Below are positions 37,769-46,134 of a DNA stretch of 55,520 nucleotides, one piece after another. The notes beneath the pieces are model-generated. The model was not told the DNA's origin, did not search any database, and saw nothing but the letters and a program-made list of their open reading frames with translations. The first letter of the stretch is position 1. Each line of letters begins with the position of its first letter. Both the position numbers and the translations under genes were made by a program. The DNA comes from Bodo saltans (taxonomy: Eukaryota; Euglenozoa; Kinetoplastea; Eubodonida; Bodonidae), in assembly GCA_001460835.1 (NCBI GenBank), contig CYKH01001117.1, positions 7,589 to 63,108 of the forward strand, written 5' to 3'.

Positions 37769-39544
37769 ATGGCCTCCAAACACAGCAGCCACTTGCGCCT
37801 TGTTGGCCGAGTTGAGCACGCACTTCGGACTCCAGATGCTGCCGATGTTCTTCTCATCATCCAAGACACCAACGATAGCTCAGGAGGAGAGACAACCAAG
37901 CCACAAAACGGTGTCACATTCGCCAAGAACCTCATCATGTTGCTACTTAAAGGAGACTGGGCACTCAGCTGCAACTTTGTCTGTCCTGGGGATGATATTG
38001 ACATCACTCGCTTCGACATTGAACGCAACGCTTCGCGGACGCCACTTGGGGGGGAGGGGCTTCGTATTGCCCTCCCCGGCTACGCAGCTGCTTCAGGAGG
38101 GCATAGCAATGGTTATTCGACGACATCCAACGCGCCTGATCTCGTTACTTGGGCGTCGTCGCAGTGCAAAACTGCGTTCCCCTCTACCACGCTGTGCATC
38201 ACACCGTCGTCCGCAACGGAGCTGATTGTGCTACGAAAGAAGCGCGTCGTCATCAATTTTGCAAATGTTGGCAATTTAGAGCTGATTGATGTTACGGATA
38301 AGGAACGAAGGGACATGCGTGCAGATCATTTTTTCCACAGCAGCTCTGCGGCAGGAGCAAGTGGTGGCGCTTCACAGCTTGGCCCGCCTGCACACCACTC
38401 TGCGGCCAAGTTCGGTGCGCAGCTTCAGCAGCAACGCACAGCGTCTCCGACAACCACCGGGGGCCGCGGTGCGGGGTCGTCACCTCTCAGAATTGGTGTA
38501 AGAGGTTCACGGCCTGCTTCACCCACTAGGTTGAACAATACTCTGGGGAATGGAGTCGCTGGTAAGAATTGCTACGCATCGATGGATAAGTATTATGATG
38601 TGCTTTTCGGTCAGAGCACTCGCATTAATCCCCGAGTAGCATTTGTTGAGCGATTGATTGGTCTTAAGAACAAAATCTTAGACGTCGGTTCCGGCAGTGG
38701 GTTGTACGCATTCATGCTGCGTGCACTCGGCACCACCAACGTCACTTGCGTCGAGAAGAGTCTTACCATGCTACAGATGCTGGAGGAGAAGAATCGCTTC
38801 TTTGAGCTGGTCGAAGGAGATGTGCCGGACCACCAACGGAAAGGCCGCCTTCGTGTGATCCCGGGGGACGTCGCCTCGTTCCGCCTTCCAGTTGTCGATC
38901 GATCGAGCGGGGAGGAGGGGTTTGAGGATTTTACCACCGTACTTTGCCTCTCGGTCCTATGTCTGCTTCCTTCCCTTCAAGCAGTCAAAGATGCGTTGCA
39001 CAGCATTAGTCTTCACACTCGCGTTGGAGGTCAACTGATTGTGTCGATTCCAAATGCGGACGCAATCGCACGCCGTGGAAACTTCCAATCACACGAGCGG
39101 TTTGTTGTCGACCGCGCCGCGTCAACACTCTGTGCAGGAGCAACGAGTGCTATGCCTAATGGGCATGTGGACACTGTCATGCAGACGATTATCCGACTCC
39201 CTCATCAGGGCGTCAGTGCAGACGGACGTTCTGTGCAGCCGTTTGCACGCTCCGGTGCGGCGCTTGCAGCGCAAGACGGCATCCCACGCAGGGAGATGAG
39301 ATTCCACGGCACTGCATTTCACCCAGGCAGCACCACCGAGGAGGGCATGTTCGTGTCGTTCCAAGAGCATACTGAGGAGCTGCTCCTTCCCACGGCATTA
39401 TTCGAGGATGCAGTGATTGGAGTTGGGTTCGAGATGGAGGGGCTCTTTGGCAATATGTGTGGCGCTACCTTCTCTCCTTTTGAATCGGAGGAACGCGTCT
39501 ATGTATTCCGACGATGCGAAGACCAGTTTGGAATGGCAGACTAG
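37769..39544 (+). CDS. Class I SAM-dependent methyltransferase-domain protein
   Basis: A 591-residue protein. The C-terminal half has the Rossmann methyltransferase fold: motif I ILDVGSGSGLYAFML near 302-316 (SAM-binding Gly loop), an acidic residue at the end of strand 2 (VTCVEKS near 327), GDVASF near 368, the strand VLCLSVLCLLPS near 391 and GGQLIVSIPNAD near 420. The N-terminal ~250 residues form a separate region of unknown type (VLLIIQDTND, LLLKGDWALSCNFVCPG), then a Ser/Gly/His-rich linker. The substrate cannot be told; the combination does not match a methyltransferase subfamily I know. The long region after the core (about 440-591) may shape a substrate pocket. The ATG follows an A-rich leader. 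Confidence 0.8.
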   Translation: MASKHSSHLRLVGRVEHALRTPDAADVLLIIQDTNDSSGGETTKPQNGVTFAKNLIMLLLKGDWALSCNFVCPGDDIDITRFDIERNASRTPLGGEGLRIALPGYAAASGGHSNGYSTTSNAPDLVTWASSQCKTAFPSTTLCITPSSATELIVLRKKRVVINFANVGNLELIDVTDKERRDMRADHFFHSSSAAGASGGASQLGPPAHHSAAKFGAQLQQQRTASPTTTGGRGAGSSPLRIGVRGSRPASPTRLNNTLGNGVAGKNCYASMDKYYDVLFGQSTRINPRVAFVERLIGLKNKILDVGSGSGLYAFMLRALGTTNVTCVEKSLTMLQMLEEKNRFFELVEGDVPDHQRKGRLRVIPGDVASFRLPVVDRSSGEEGFEDFTTVLCLSVLCLLPSLQAVKDALHSISLHTRVGGQLIVSIPNADAIARRGNFQSHERFVVDRAASTLCAGATSAMPNGHVDTVMQTIIRLPHQGVSADGRSVQPFARSGAALAAQDGIPRREMRFHGTAFHPGSTTEEGMFVSFQEHTEELLLPTALFEDAVIGVGFEMEGLFGNMCGATFSPFESEERVYVFRRCEDQFGMAD

Positions 39545-39717
39545 ATATTTATGAGTGACAAAGAGTAACGCGCGTATGTGCAATGCTCGCGTTGTGTTGT
39601 CAACCGGAATGTAGACTTCCCGCATGAGGCCGTTCATGATGTACATTTCAATCCGAAAAAAATAATTCCGTCAGAGCTCGTGGTAGCCCCCTCGACACGT
39701 ACTCATCACATGTGATA

Positions 39718-39740
39718 TTGTTTGCTCCGTTGTATCAAGC
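39718..39740 (+). promoter_or_regulatory. Predicted spliced-leader acceptor, GUF1 gene
   Basis: TTGTTTGCTCCGTTGTATCAAG, AG 39739-39740, 28 bases before ATG 39769. The pyrimidine tract just after it has no AG before the ATG. Confidence 0.45.
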
Positions 39741-39768
39741 ACCCATATTTTTTCCCCTCACACCGCGC

Positions 39769-41940
39769 ATGGCCTGGCGAGTACGCGTCGCGGGCCTTGC
39801 GTCGTTAGATCTGCTGCCCACGTCCTCATCATGGACTCAAAACATCGCGGTAGCCGCTAGACTGGCAAGTTGCCACTGTGGCGTCACTAGTAGCTCCTCG
39901 AGCTCAATGATGACTGTGCCGCTCTACCAAGCTAGGCGGTGGTGCTCAACAGCGCCCGTCTATGCTTCGAATTTACTGACTGTGCAGCACAAGCTGGAGG
40001 TGAAGGCTCCCATGGGATGCCCACGCTCTCACGACGACCTCCGTCGACTGACATCGTTTCCCAAAGAAAGAATCCGAAATTTCTCCATCATTGCACACAT
40101 TGACCACGGTAAGACAACGTTGAGCGACGCAATTCTGCGACGCACCGGCGTGCTCACTGCGGACGGTGCGGTGGGCACGTACATGGACAAACTACAAGTA
40201 GAGCGAGAACGTGGCATCACGATCAAAGCACAGACCTGCTCCATGTTTGTGCACTATAAAGGAGAGGACTATTTGATGAACCTAATCGATACCCCAGGCC
40301 ACGTAGACTTCCAATACGAAGTCTCTCGTTCCTTGGGTGCGTCAGAAGGCGCGTTGCTTTTAGTTGATGCATCACAAGGCATTGAAGCACAGACGATGGC
40401 GAATTTTTACCTTGCACTAGAAAACAACCTGACCATTGTCCCCGCCCTCACAAAACTTGATACTGTGATGGGCGATGAGCCTGTCGAGGCAGTCATGCAG
40501 CAATTGGAAGATGCGACTGGTCTCTTACGCAGTGAGGTGCTCCTGACCAGTGCGCGGCAAAAGCTTGGCGTTGAAGCCGCACTTGAAGCAATCATTGATC
40601 GGGTCCCACCTCCCAGTGGAAAGAGTAGCACACATCCGGGAAGTGTTTCCGCTAGTGGCACGTTGACAGTGAGCTCCGGTGATGTGCCGCTGCGAGCGTT
40701 GCTCTTTGACTGCTGGACGCTCAAGGACGCCAAGGGCGTGGAGGGTATTATGTGCCTGGTGCGAGTGGTGGACGGTGAGGCGTCGAGCAAGACGGTCGCC
40801 TCGTTTTTGCATTCCAAGAAACGATATCCTGTGAGGGAGGTCGGCATTATGCACCCCGAGCCGTGCCCAGTGGGATGCCTCACATCTGGAATGGTTGGCT
40901 ACTTGTTCATTGTGGGTATTCAACGGTCAGATGTCATGATCGGTGATACCATCTCGTCCGCTTTGCATAACATTGAGCCAATTCCTGGCTTCCGAACCGT
41001 CAAACCGGTCGTCTTTGCCGGCTTCTTTCCAGATGAAGGAGATCAAGTCTCGCATCTGCGGGAGTCTGTTGACGGACTTCGTGTGACAGATCCGAGTGTC
41101 ACCTGCACATCGCTCGAGTGTCCTGCCCTTGGCCCTGGCATTCAGCTTGGATTCCTCGGTATGCTGCACATGAAGGTATTTCAGGAGCGGCTCTTCGCTG
41201 AGTTTTCACGCAAAGTGCTCGTCACCCCTCCCCAAGTGCAGTACCGTTACCTTGACAAAGAGGGAAAACATCACGAACTGACTGTGTTCAACTGGAAATG
41301 GGGTCATGAGGGTGCTGCATCCTACGAGGAACCTTGGATTCGTGCGGTGTTGATTATGCCGATTGAGCACTTTGGCGTCATCAACGGAGAAGCTCTTCAA
41401 AACTTTAGAGCCGAACAGTTAGACATGAAGCCGGTGGACGGGACCCGCGTCTCTGTCAGGTATCGCATGCCGCTGGCAGAGTTAGCGCGTGGTTTCTTTG
41501 ATCGTGTCAAGTCACTAAGTCATGGCTACGCATCACTGGACTATGATGAGGTTGTGTACGAGCCTGCTGATTTGGTGAAGGTGGAAATTGTCATCAACAA
41601 GGCAACCATTAGTGCATTGAGCTGCATTTGCTCTCGCCAGGATAGCCAAGCTGTCGGGCGTCGAATTGTGAGCTCCCTCAAAGAAAACTTGACGCGAAGC
41701 TCCGTTGACTTGCCAATTCAAGCATATGTGTCTCAAAAGTGTATTGCCCGAGAGACGATTGGGGCGTACAAAAAAGATGTGACTGCCAAAATTCACGGCG
41801 GTGACCTTTCCCGCAAACAGAAGAAATGGGCAGATCAGAAGAAGGGCAAGGAGCGCATGGGGAAGAGAAGCTTTGGCACTGTGGCACTTGACCAGGACGT
41901 TCTGGCTGCAGCGATGGGAGCGTCGATGCACAATTCCTAG
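39769..41940 (+). CDS. GUF1: Mitochondrial translation factor GUF1 / EF4 (LepA family)
   Basis: A 723-residue GTPase of the LepA/EF4 family that acts on mitochondrial ribosomes. The N-terminus ([16 protein letters not shown] and onward) is Arg/Ser-rich and acid-free, as expected for a mitochondrial presequence. The G domain shows G1 AHIDHGKTT near 110, G2 [10 protein letters not shown]3 DTPGHVDF near 174 and a G5-like TSAR. G4, normally NKxD, reads TKLD at 228-231. Domains II-IV follow ([37 protein letters not shown]), then the EF4-specific C-terminal domain ([23 protein letters not shown]) that defines the family. The first ATG after the splice site is used; the open frame extends to 39712 only through a GTG. 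Confidence 0.92.
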   Translation: MAWRVRVAGLASLDLLPTSSSWTQNIAVAARLASCHCGVTSSSSSSMMTVPLYQARRWCSTAPVYASNLLTVQHKLEVKAPMGCPRSHDDLRRLTSFPKERIRNFSIIAHIDHGKTTLSDAILRRTGVLTADGAVGTYMDKLQVERERGITIKAQTCSMFVHYKGEDYLMNLIDTPGHVDFQYEVSRSLGASEGALLLVDASQGIEAQTMANFYLALENNLTIVPALTKLDTVMGDEPVEAVMQQLEDATGLLRSEVLLTSARQKLGVEAALEAIIDRVPPPSGKSSTHPGSVSASGTLTVSSGDVPLRALLFDCWTLKDAKGVEGIMCLVRVVDGEASSKTVASFLHSKKRYPVREVGIMHPEPCPVGCLTSGMVGYLFIVGIQRSDVMIGDTISSALHNIEPIPGFRTVKPVVFAGFFPDEGDQVSHLRESVDGLRVTDPSVTCTSLECPALGPGIQLGFLGMLHMKVFQERLFAEFSRKVLVTPPQVQYRYLDKEGKHHELTVFNWKWGHEGAASYEEPWIRAVLIMPIEHFGVINGEALQNFRAEQLDMKPVDGTRVSVRYRMPLAELARGFFDRVKSLSHGYASLDYDEVVYEPADLVKVEIVINKATISALSCICSRQDSQAVGRRIVSSLKENLTRSSVDLPIQAYVSQKCIARETIGAYKKDVTAKIHGGDLSRKQKKWADQKKGKERMGKRSFGTVALDQDVLAAAMGASMHNS

Positions 41941-42019
41941 TTACCTTGTTGTTTAAAATGTGAATTCAATCCTATCTTCTTAAACCTTGATTCGGCGGGT
42001 TGGCCAATACGTACTACCT

Positions 42020-42072
42020 GTCCTGTGTTGTTGTTGTTTTAACGTGTCACACACACAGCAGTTTCCCCTCAG
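42020..42072 (+). promoter_or_regulatory. Predicted spliced-leader acceptor region, gamma-SNAP
   Basis: TGTCCTGTGTTGTTGTTGTTTT tract with AGs at 42057-42058 and, after GTTTCCCCTC, at 42071-42072; ATG at 42091. Confidence 0.5.
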
Positions 42073-42090
42073 GTCAGGACTCTATTCTTC

Positions 42091-43035
42091 ATGCCCCGCG
42101 AAGACGAAGGCGACGCACTGATGGCGCAGGCGAAGGCCCACCACACAAAGTCTCTCACCAAGTGGAGCTCCGACTGGGACTCAGCGGCGTCTGCCTACGA
42201 AAAGGCTGCCCAAACCTTTACTCACTTAGGCGTTGACGAGAAAGCGAAGAATGCGTGGCTCCAGGCCTCCCACGCCCACGAGAAAGCAAAGAACCCTTTT
42301 TTTGCTGCGAAGGCAATCGAGTCATTGGCGAACTACTTGAAGGACAAGGCGGCGAAGAATGAGGAGATTGCCAAGGAGGTGTCAGAACTGTACGTCCGTG
42401 CCGCACGCATGTACGCCTTAGACGGCAAGCCTGAGCGACAGTCCGACGCGCTGGCGAAGGCAGCGAGGCTTGCCCCTGCTGGTGATGCCGCGTCAGCTGC
42501 CAAATTAGTGCTCCAGGGCCTCGATGCTCTTGAGGACAACGAGAAGCACCACTTGACGTTGGATCTGTACCGCAGCGTTGTACTCCTTCAGGTTCGCGGC
42601 AACCTGATTCTCGATGCAATCACGACACTTAAGCGCGAAGTGAAAACATTTGAGAAGCTTCAACAGCCTCAGGGTGCAGCCAAGGCAGGCTTGGAAATCA
42701 TTGTGTTGTGCCTTGCTATCGGCGACTGGGTGCTTGCTGATCGAGAGTTCAAGTCGATGCAGGGTGACTTCTTTGGATTTGCTCACAGCAAAGAACAAAG
42801 CGCTGCATATGGCCTCATTAGTGCAATCGAGGAGCGTGATGAGGACGCACTGAAGGACGCCATCAAAGATAGCGCATTGCAGTTCATTATCCCCGAGATT
42901 AGCCGTATGGCCAAGAAGTTGACCATCAACTTGTCCAACGCACCGGCAGGAAAAAAGAAGTTGCAGAGCGCAGGGATGACGAGCAACGTTGCTAAGCCGG
43001 CTCAAGACGACGACGATGAGGATGACCTCAAGTAA
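42091..43035 (+). CDS. NAPG: Gamma-SNAP (soluble NSF attachment protein)
   Basis: A 314-residue all-helical TPR-like protein of the SNAP family, which links NSF to SNARE complexes for disassembly after membrane fusion. The N-terminal pattern LTKWSSDWDSAASAYEKAAQTF matches the gamma-SNAP type (KWKPDYDSAASEY in animals) rather than alpha-SNAP. HEKAKNPFFAAKAIESL also fits the family. The helical hairpins continue to about residue 280, and the C-terminus is acidic (DDDDEDDLK), as in gamma-SNAP. Length is as expected (about 310). Probably cytosolic and peripheral to endosomal or Golgi membranes. Confidence 0.88.
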   Translation: MPREDEGDALMAQAKAHHTKSLTKWSSDWDSAASAYEKAAQTFTHLGVDEKAKNAWLQASHAHEKAKNPFFAAKAIESLANYLKDKAAKNEEIAKEVSELYVRAARMYALDGKPERQSDALAKAARLAPAGDAASAAKLVLQGLDALEDNEKHHLTLDLYRSVVLLQVRGNLILDAITTLKREVKTFEKLQQPQGAAKAGLEIIVLCLAIGDWVLADREFKSMQGDFFGFAHSKEQSAAYGLISAIEERDEDALKDAIKDSALQFIIPEISRMAKKLTINLSNAPAGKKKLQSAGMTSNVAKPAQDDDDEDDLK

Positions 43036-43183
43036 GACCGAGGCATGCGCTGTACAATGCAACGTACAAGCAAAAAAAAAGTGCTTTATGTTTTTTTTTT
43101 GAATGGACAGTGCACGTTTCGTGTCGTATCGTAAGTACAACGTCGAGTTCTGTTTCATTGGCGTGGAAACCCCCAAACAGTCA

Positions 43184-43222
43184 TGTTTGCTGCCATTGTT
43201 TTAGCGATTTTCTCCTCAAAAG
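43184..43222 (+). promoter_or_regulatory. Predicted spliced-leader acceptor, split-PH gene
   Basis: T/C-rich stretch with AGs at 43203-43204 and 43221-43222. It excludes the in-frame extension to 43110 and places the start at ATG 43269. Confidence 0.5.
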
Positions 43223-43268
43223 GCAAGTAAGACAGAAATCAAGCAAGAGAAAACAAACGTTGTATCAC

Positions 43269-45305
43269 ATGAGCAAGCTTGGCGCGGATATTATTCGTGA
43301 TGGGCCTAACTCTACGCTTCTCAAAGGAATCTACGCTCTAGTCCAAGAAGATGGCGAGCTGCACTTGAAGCAGCGTTGGGTTGAGGTTCACGAAACCGCC
43401 ATTGTGGTGTTCGTCAAACGCGAAGAGCAGCCAACGTGTATTTACAGCCTCCATCAGATAGAAATTTTTGACGAAGGACATCGAGACTTCTCCATTGAAG
43501 TTCGTCCTCTATTACTTTTGCCAGACTCTCCACCACCAACGAACTTGATGATATCAACTGGGCCCTTCCCCGCTGCAGCATCGACGACACCTGCTGTTGC
43601 TGCCATCGATGATGATCCCAGTGCTCCTCACTTTGAGGAAGCGCCGTCAAGCTCTCGAAGCACAAGTCCCACGGGCACAGAGACTGGCTCGCTGAACTTT
43701 GAAACCGATGACGATGTTCGCACCAGCGCCGTATCGAGTCGCTTCAAACGCGAAGCACCAACAGTGGACCTGCCACCACATATGATGATGCCTGGTGGCC
43801 AGGGGTACGTTGAACCGAAGCCTCATCATGTCCACGAAGTTGGTGCGCACCACTCAAACCCTAGTGACGAAGTTGCCACGGTACGATTTCGCTGCTGCGA
43901 TCGCATCGAATGTCTTGAAATGCTCCAATTCGTGGAGCAGGCTTTCCATGCGTTGCGCCTTCGTAGCGTGGCCTGCCAAGTAAGTCTCAGTGACTTCAAC
44001 CAAATGATGGTGTCCTCCAATGAGTACCGGTTACTGTGCTCTCAACGCGATAGACTTCGCGCGGCTAATGAAAACTTGATGGAGCGTAACGACCAGCTTC
44101 TCGCTGCGAACGGATCGCTGCAGAAAGAGCTCAGCGATTCTCGTGATGCCAACTCCGCTCTAGAGTCTCGAATCAGTGACCTGCTGCGCGAGATGGAGTG
44201 CCTTCAAAATGAAAACAGTCAACTGCTGCGCGAGGCCGAGGATGGCGCCCTGCTGCTGCGCGAGAAGTTCGCTAGTTCTCTGGCCGAAGCGAAGCGTCGT
44301 CTTGACGAAAAGAGTTCCGAAGTGCAACAACTTCTTGCGGCCTCGCGCCAAGCAGAGCTTGACAGTGCTGCCGCCGCAAAAGAACGGGATTTACTACGGC
44401 AGCAACTCGCAGATGCGATCCAACGCCTCAAGAAGCGACCCGCCCCTTCGCTTAACGGCGCAGGTGCTATTGCCGGCCTGGAGTCGTTCCTCAACGTTCG
44501 CCGCGATCACTTGTCGTGGATTCGTCATCACCTCTGTGCAGTACAGATCGCGCGCTTTGCATTGTCTCTTAAGAGAGCGAGTCAAATATTAGCGCACGTC
44601 CCGGGGTCATCACAATTTGCCAAAGAATTCAGTCATGACTGGCCCATCGCTAGCCGCCTCATTGAACTCCCGGCAATGATTGCAGAAGAGGACCGTATGC
44701 TGGAGACCATCCTCTGCACGTACCGGGGAGGCGCCACCGGAAAGAAAGCTTTGTCGTCTCCTCACTGTGCTGCCCCGTCGTGCGGCGGGACGCCCTCCGA
44801 AGTCCACACATGTGCAGCCTTGACGCTGCATTGTGACGAGGCCGCAACTGGAGAAGACCAACAAGTGGAAGCAATAGTGGCGGCTGCCCCTAACCGCGGC
44901 GACGCGTTATTCCCTATGGTTGACCTTGTGGAGATGAAGGAGCCGGGGCCACTCTTCGTGGAGACCAACCGCATGTTGCCATTGGAATCGATGGAGCACC
45001 ACAACCATACTACCACCGCCTCAACGACACGTTCCACGACTCCCACCACCACCAAAGTGTTGGAGGCACCTGTGAACAATCGGACTCGAAGGTGCATGGA
45101 CCAATGCTCCATCGTGCCATCCCTGCAGCGGTACTGCTGTGGTCGACTTGGACAAGGTCCGTGCCACGCGGATTACGGCCACCAACCGTTGTTGAAGGGA
45201 ACAACTCCTAGGGTGGTGCGAGCAAATGGGATTCGTGTGTTCCTACGGGGGACATCATCGCGCAGTGGAGATTCACCAAATGCAAAGCTCCAATCGACAG
45301 GATAA
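43269..45305 (+). CDS. Coiled-coil protein with N-terminal PH-like domain split by an insert
   Basis: A 678-residue protein. Residues ~17-80 have PH-domain strands (LLKGIYALVQEDG, LKQRWVEVHETAIVVFVK, IYSLHQIEIFDE). A disordered ~120-residue insert follows. Then VRFRCCDRIECLEMLQFVEQAF near 203-230 supplies the last strand and C-terminal helix expected of a PH fold. Residues ~248-390 are a coiled coil (ENLMERNDQLLAANGSLQKE). A helical region at ~405-480 (RRDHLSWIRHHLCAVQIARF) is followed by a Ser/Thr/His-rich tail. The plan suggests a membrane- or cytoskeleton-associated scaffold. The PH assignment is by strand pattern only; no phosphoinositide-binding residues can be confirmed. Confidence 0.72.
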   Translation: MSKLGADIIRDGPNSTLLKGIYALVQEDGELHLKQRWVEVHETAIVVFVKREEQPTCIYSLHQIEIFDEGHRDFSIEVRPLLLLPDSPPPTNLMISTGPFPAAASTTPAVAAIDDDPSAPHFEEAPSSSRSTSPTGTETGSLNFETDDDVRTSAVSSRFKREAPTVDLPPHMMMPGGQGYVEPKPHHVHEVGAHHSNPSDEVATVRFRCCDRIECLEMLQFVEQAFHALRLRSVACQVSLSDFNQMMVSSNEYRLLCSQRDRLRAANENLMERNDQLLAANGSLQKELSDSRDANSALESRISDLLREMECLQNENSQLLREAEDGALLLREKFASSLAEAKRRLDEKSSEVQQLLAASRQAELDSAAAAKERDLLRQQLADAIQRLKKRPAPSLNGAGAIAGLESFLNVRRDHLSWIRHHLCAVQIARFALSLKRASQILAHVPGSSQFAKEFSHDWPIASRLIELPAMIAEEDRMLETILCTYRGGATGKKALSSPHCAAPSCGGTPSEVHTCAALTLHCDEAATGEDQQVEAIVAAAPNRGDALFPMVDLVEMKEPGPLFVETNRMLPLESMEHHNHTTTASTTRSTTPTTTKVLEAPVNNRTRRCMDQCSIVPSLQRYCCGRLGQGPCHADYGHQPLLKGTTPRVVRANGIRVFLRGTSSRSGDSPNAKLQSTG

Positions 45306-45451
45306 ACAGCATTCTGAGTGTATTTTTTTTGGTCAAAAGTTCCTTTTTTGCCCTCCCTATCTGTTTCCTCGCAATGACTGCGTGTTGGGTACTCAATTTC
45401 GCGCGTTGGGAATGATGACTCGGGTCACTATTTTATTTTACTGACCAATGC

Positions 45452-45475
45452 ATTTCTTCTTTTTTTGATTTGAAG
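45452..45475 (+). promoter_or_regulatory. Predicted spliced-leader acceptor, IF1
   Basis: TTTCTTCTTTTTTTGATTTGAAG with AG 45474-45475, 23 bases before ATG 45499. Confidence 0.6.
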
Positions 45476-45498
45476 CCTTCCACAAAAGTCAAAATATA

Positions 45499-45834
45499 AT
45501 GTTCCGCTTCCGCGTTGCCACCACCTCCGCTCTCGCCGCGACAGTGTCCCGCCGCTTCGTCAAGAGCACCGACCCCACCTACGAGGATGACCGCTGGTTG
45601 GAGGCGCAGTTCAACGACGCTGAGAAGACTGTTGAGGAGCGCTATGCTTCCGACAAGCAGAAGGAGGTGCTGAAGAAGATGCTCGCCAAGATTCGCGAGG
45701 AGAACGACAAAAAGGTTGACGCCAAGATTGCCGAGGTCCACAGCCACCACACCGATGCTCGCCAAAAGGAGACCGCCGAGCTGAAGGCCAGCATTGCTGA
45801 GCTGCAGAAGAAGCTTGAGACGCTGGCCAAGTAA
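45499..45834 (+). CDS. IF1: Mitochondrial F1-ATPase inhibitor IF1
   Basis: A 111-residue protein. The N-terminus (MFRFRVATTSALAATVSRRF) is a classic mitochondrial presequence: Arg-rich, amphipathic and without acids. The mature part is a continuous charged helix. The stretch VEERYASDKQKEVLKK near residues 46-61 corresponds to the inhibitory region of IF1 (AEERYFR-like), which inserts into F1-ATPase and blocks ATP hydrolysis when membrane potential is lost. The C-terminal half (KETAELKASIAELQKKLETL) is a heptad coiled coil expected to dimerise. Length agrees with other IF1 proteins. Short gene, but codon use is strongly C/G-ending like enolase, suggesting good expression. Confidence 0.85.
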   Translation: MFRFRVATTSALAATVSRRFVKSTDPTYEDDRWLEAQFNDAEKTVEERYASDKQKEVLKKMLAKIREENDKKVDAKIAEVHSHHTDARQKETAELKASIAELQKKLETLAK

Positions 45835-46134
45835 TCAACTTACTTTGAATGGTGACTTAGCGAGTCTGGAGCGAATTGACGGCTGGTTTTCTTGTTGTTT
45901 GCCTTTTGTGTCGGATTCAACATCCGGTGCCTCATCAAAATGACACCTCACAAATCCAAAAAAAAAAAAATGAAAAAAGAAAAGAAATGGTTGAACTCGA
46001 ATGAAGGGAACAGTGTGATGTCATTTCTGCGCTATGCGGTGCTATCATGTTACGCTCTACAATCACACTGCCTCTTCTCGCTGTCTTTTTCTAATTCTAA
46101 AGGAAGCTGATCCACGCAGACCATTCAAAAACAG
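45835..46134. other. Spacer between IF1 and the next gene
   Basis: It contains an A-rich stretch (about 45956-45988) and a pyrimidine tract 46070-46098 with AG 46101-46102. No gene seen. Confidence 0.55.
46070..46102 (+). promoter_or_regulatory. Predicted spliced-leader acceptor
   Basis: CCTCTTCTCGCTGTCTTTTT, then CTAATTCTAAAG; AG 46101-46102, 32 bases before ATG 46135. Confidence 0.6.

Noticed and set aside
45956-45988. Poly-A stretch as a sign of a retroposed element
   Set aside because: No adjacent reverse-transcriptase remnant or target-site duplication is visible; A-rich runs are common in the spacers here.
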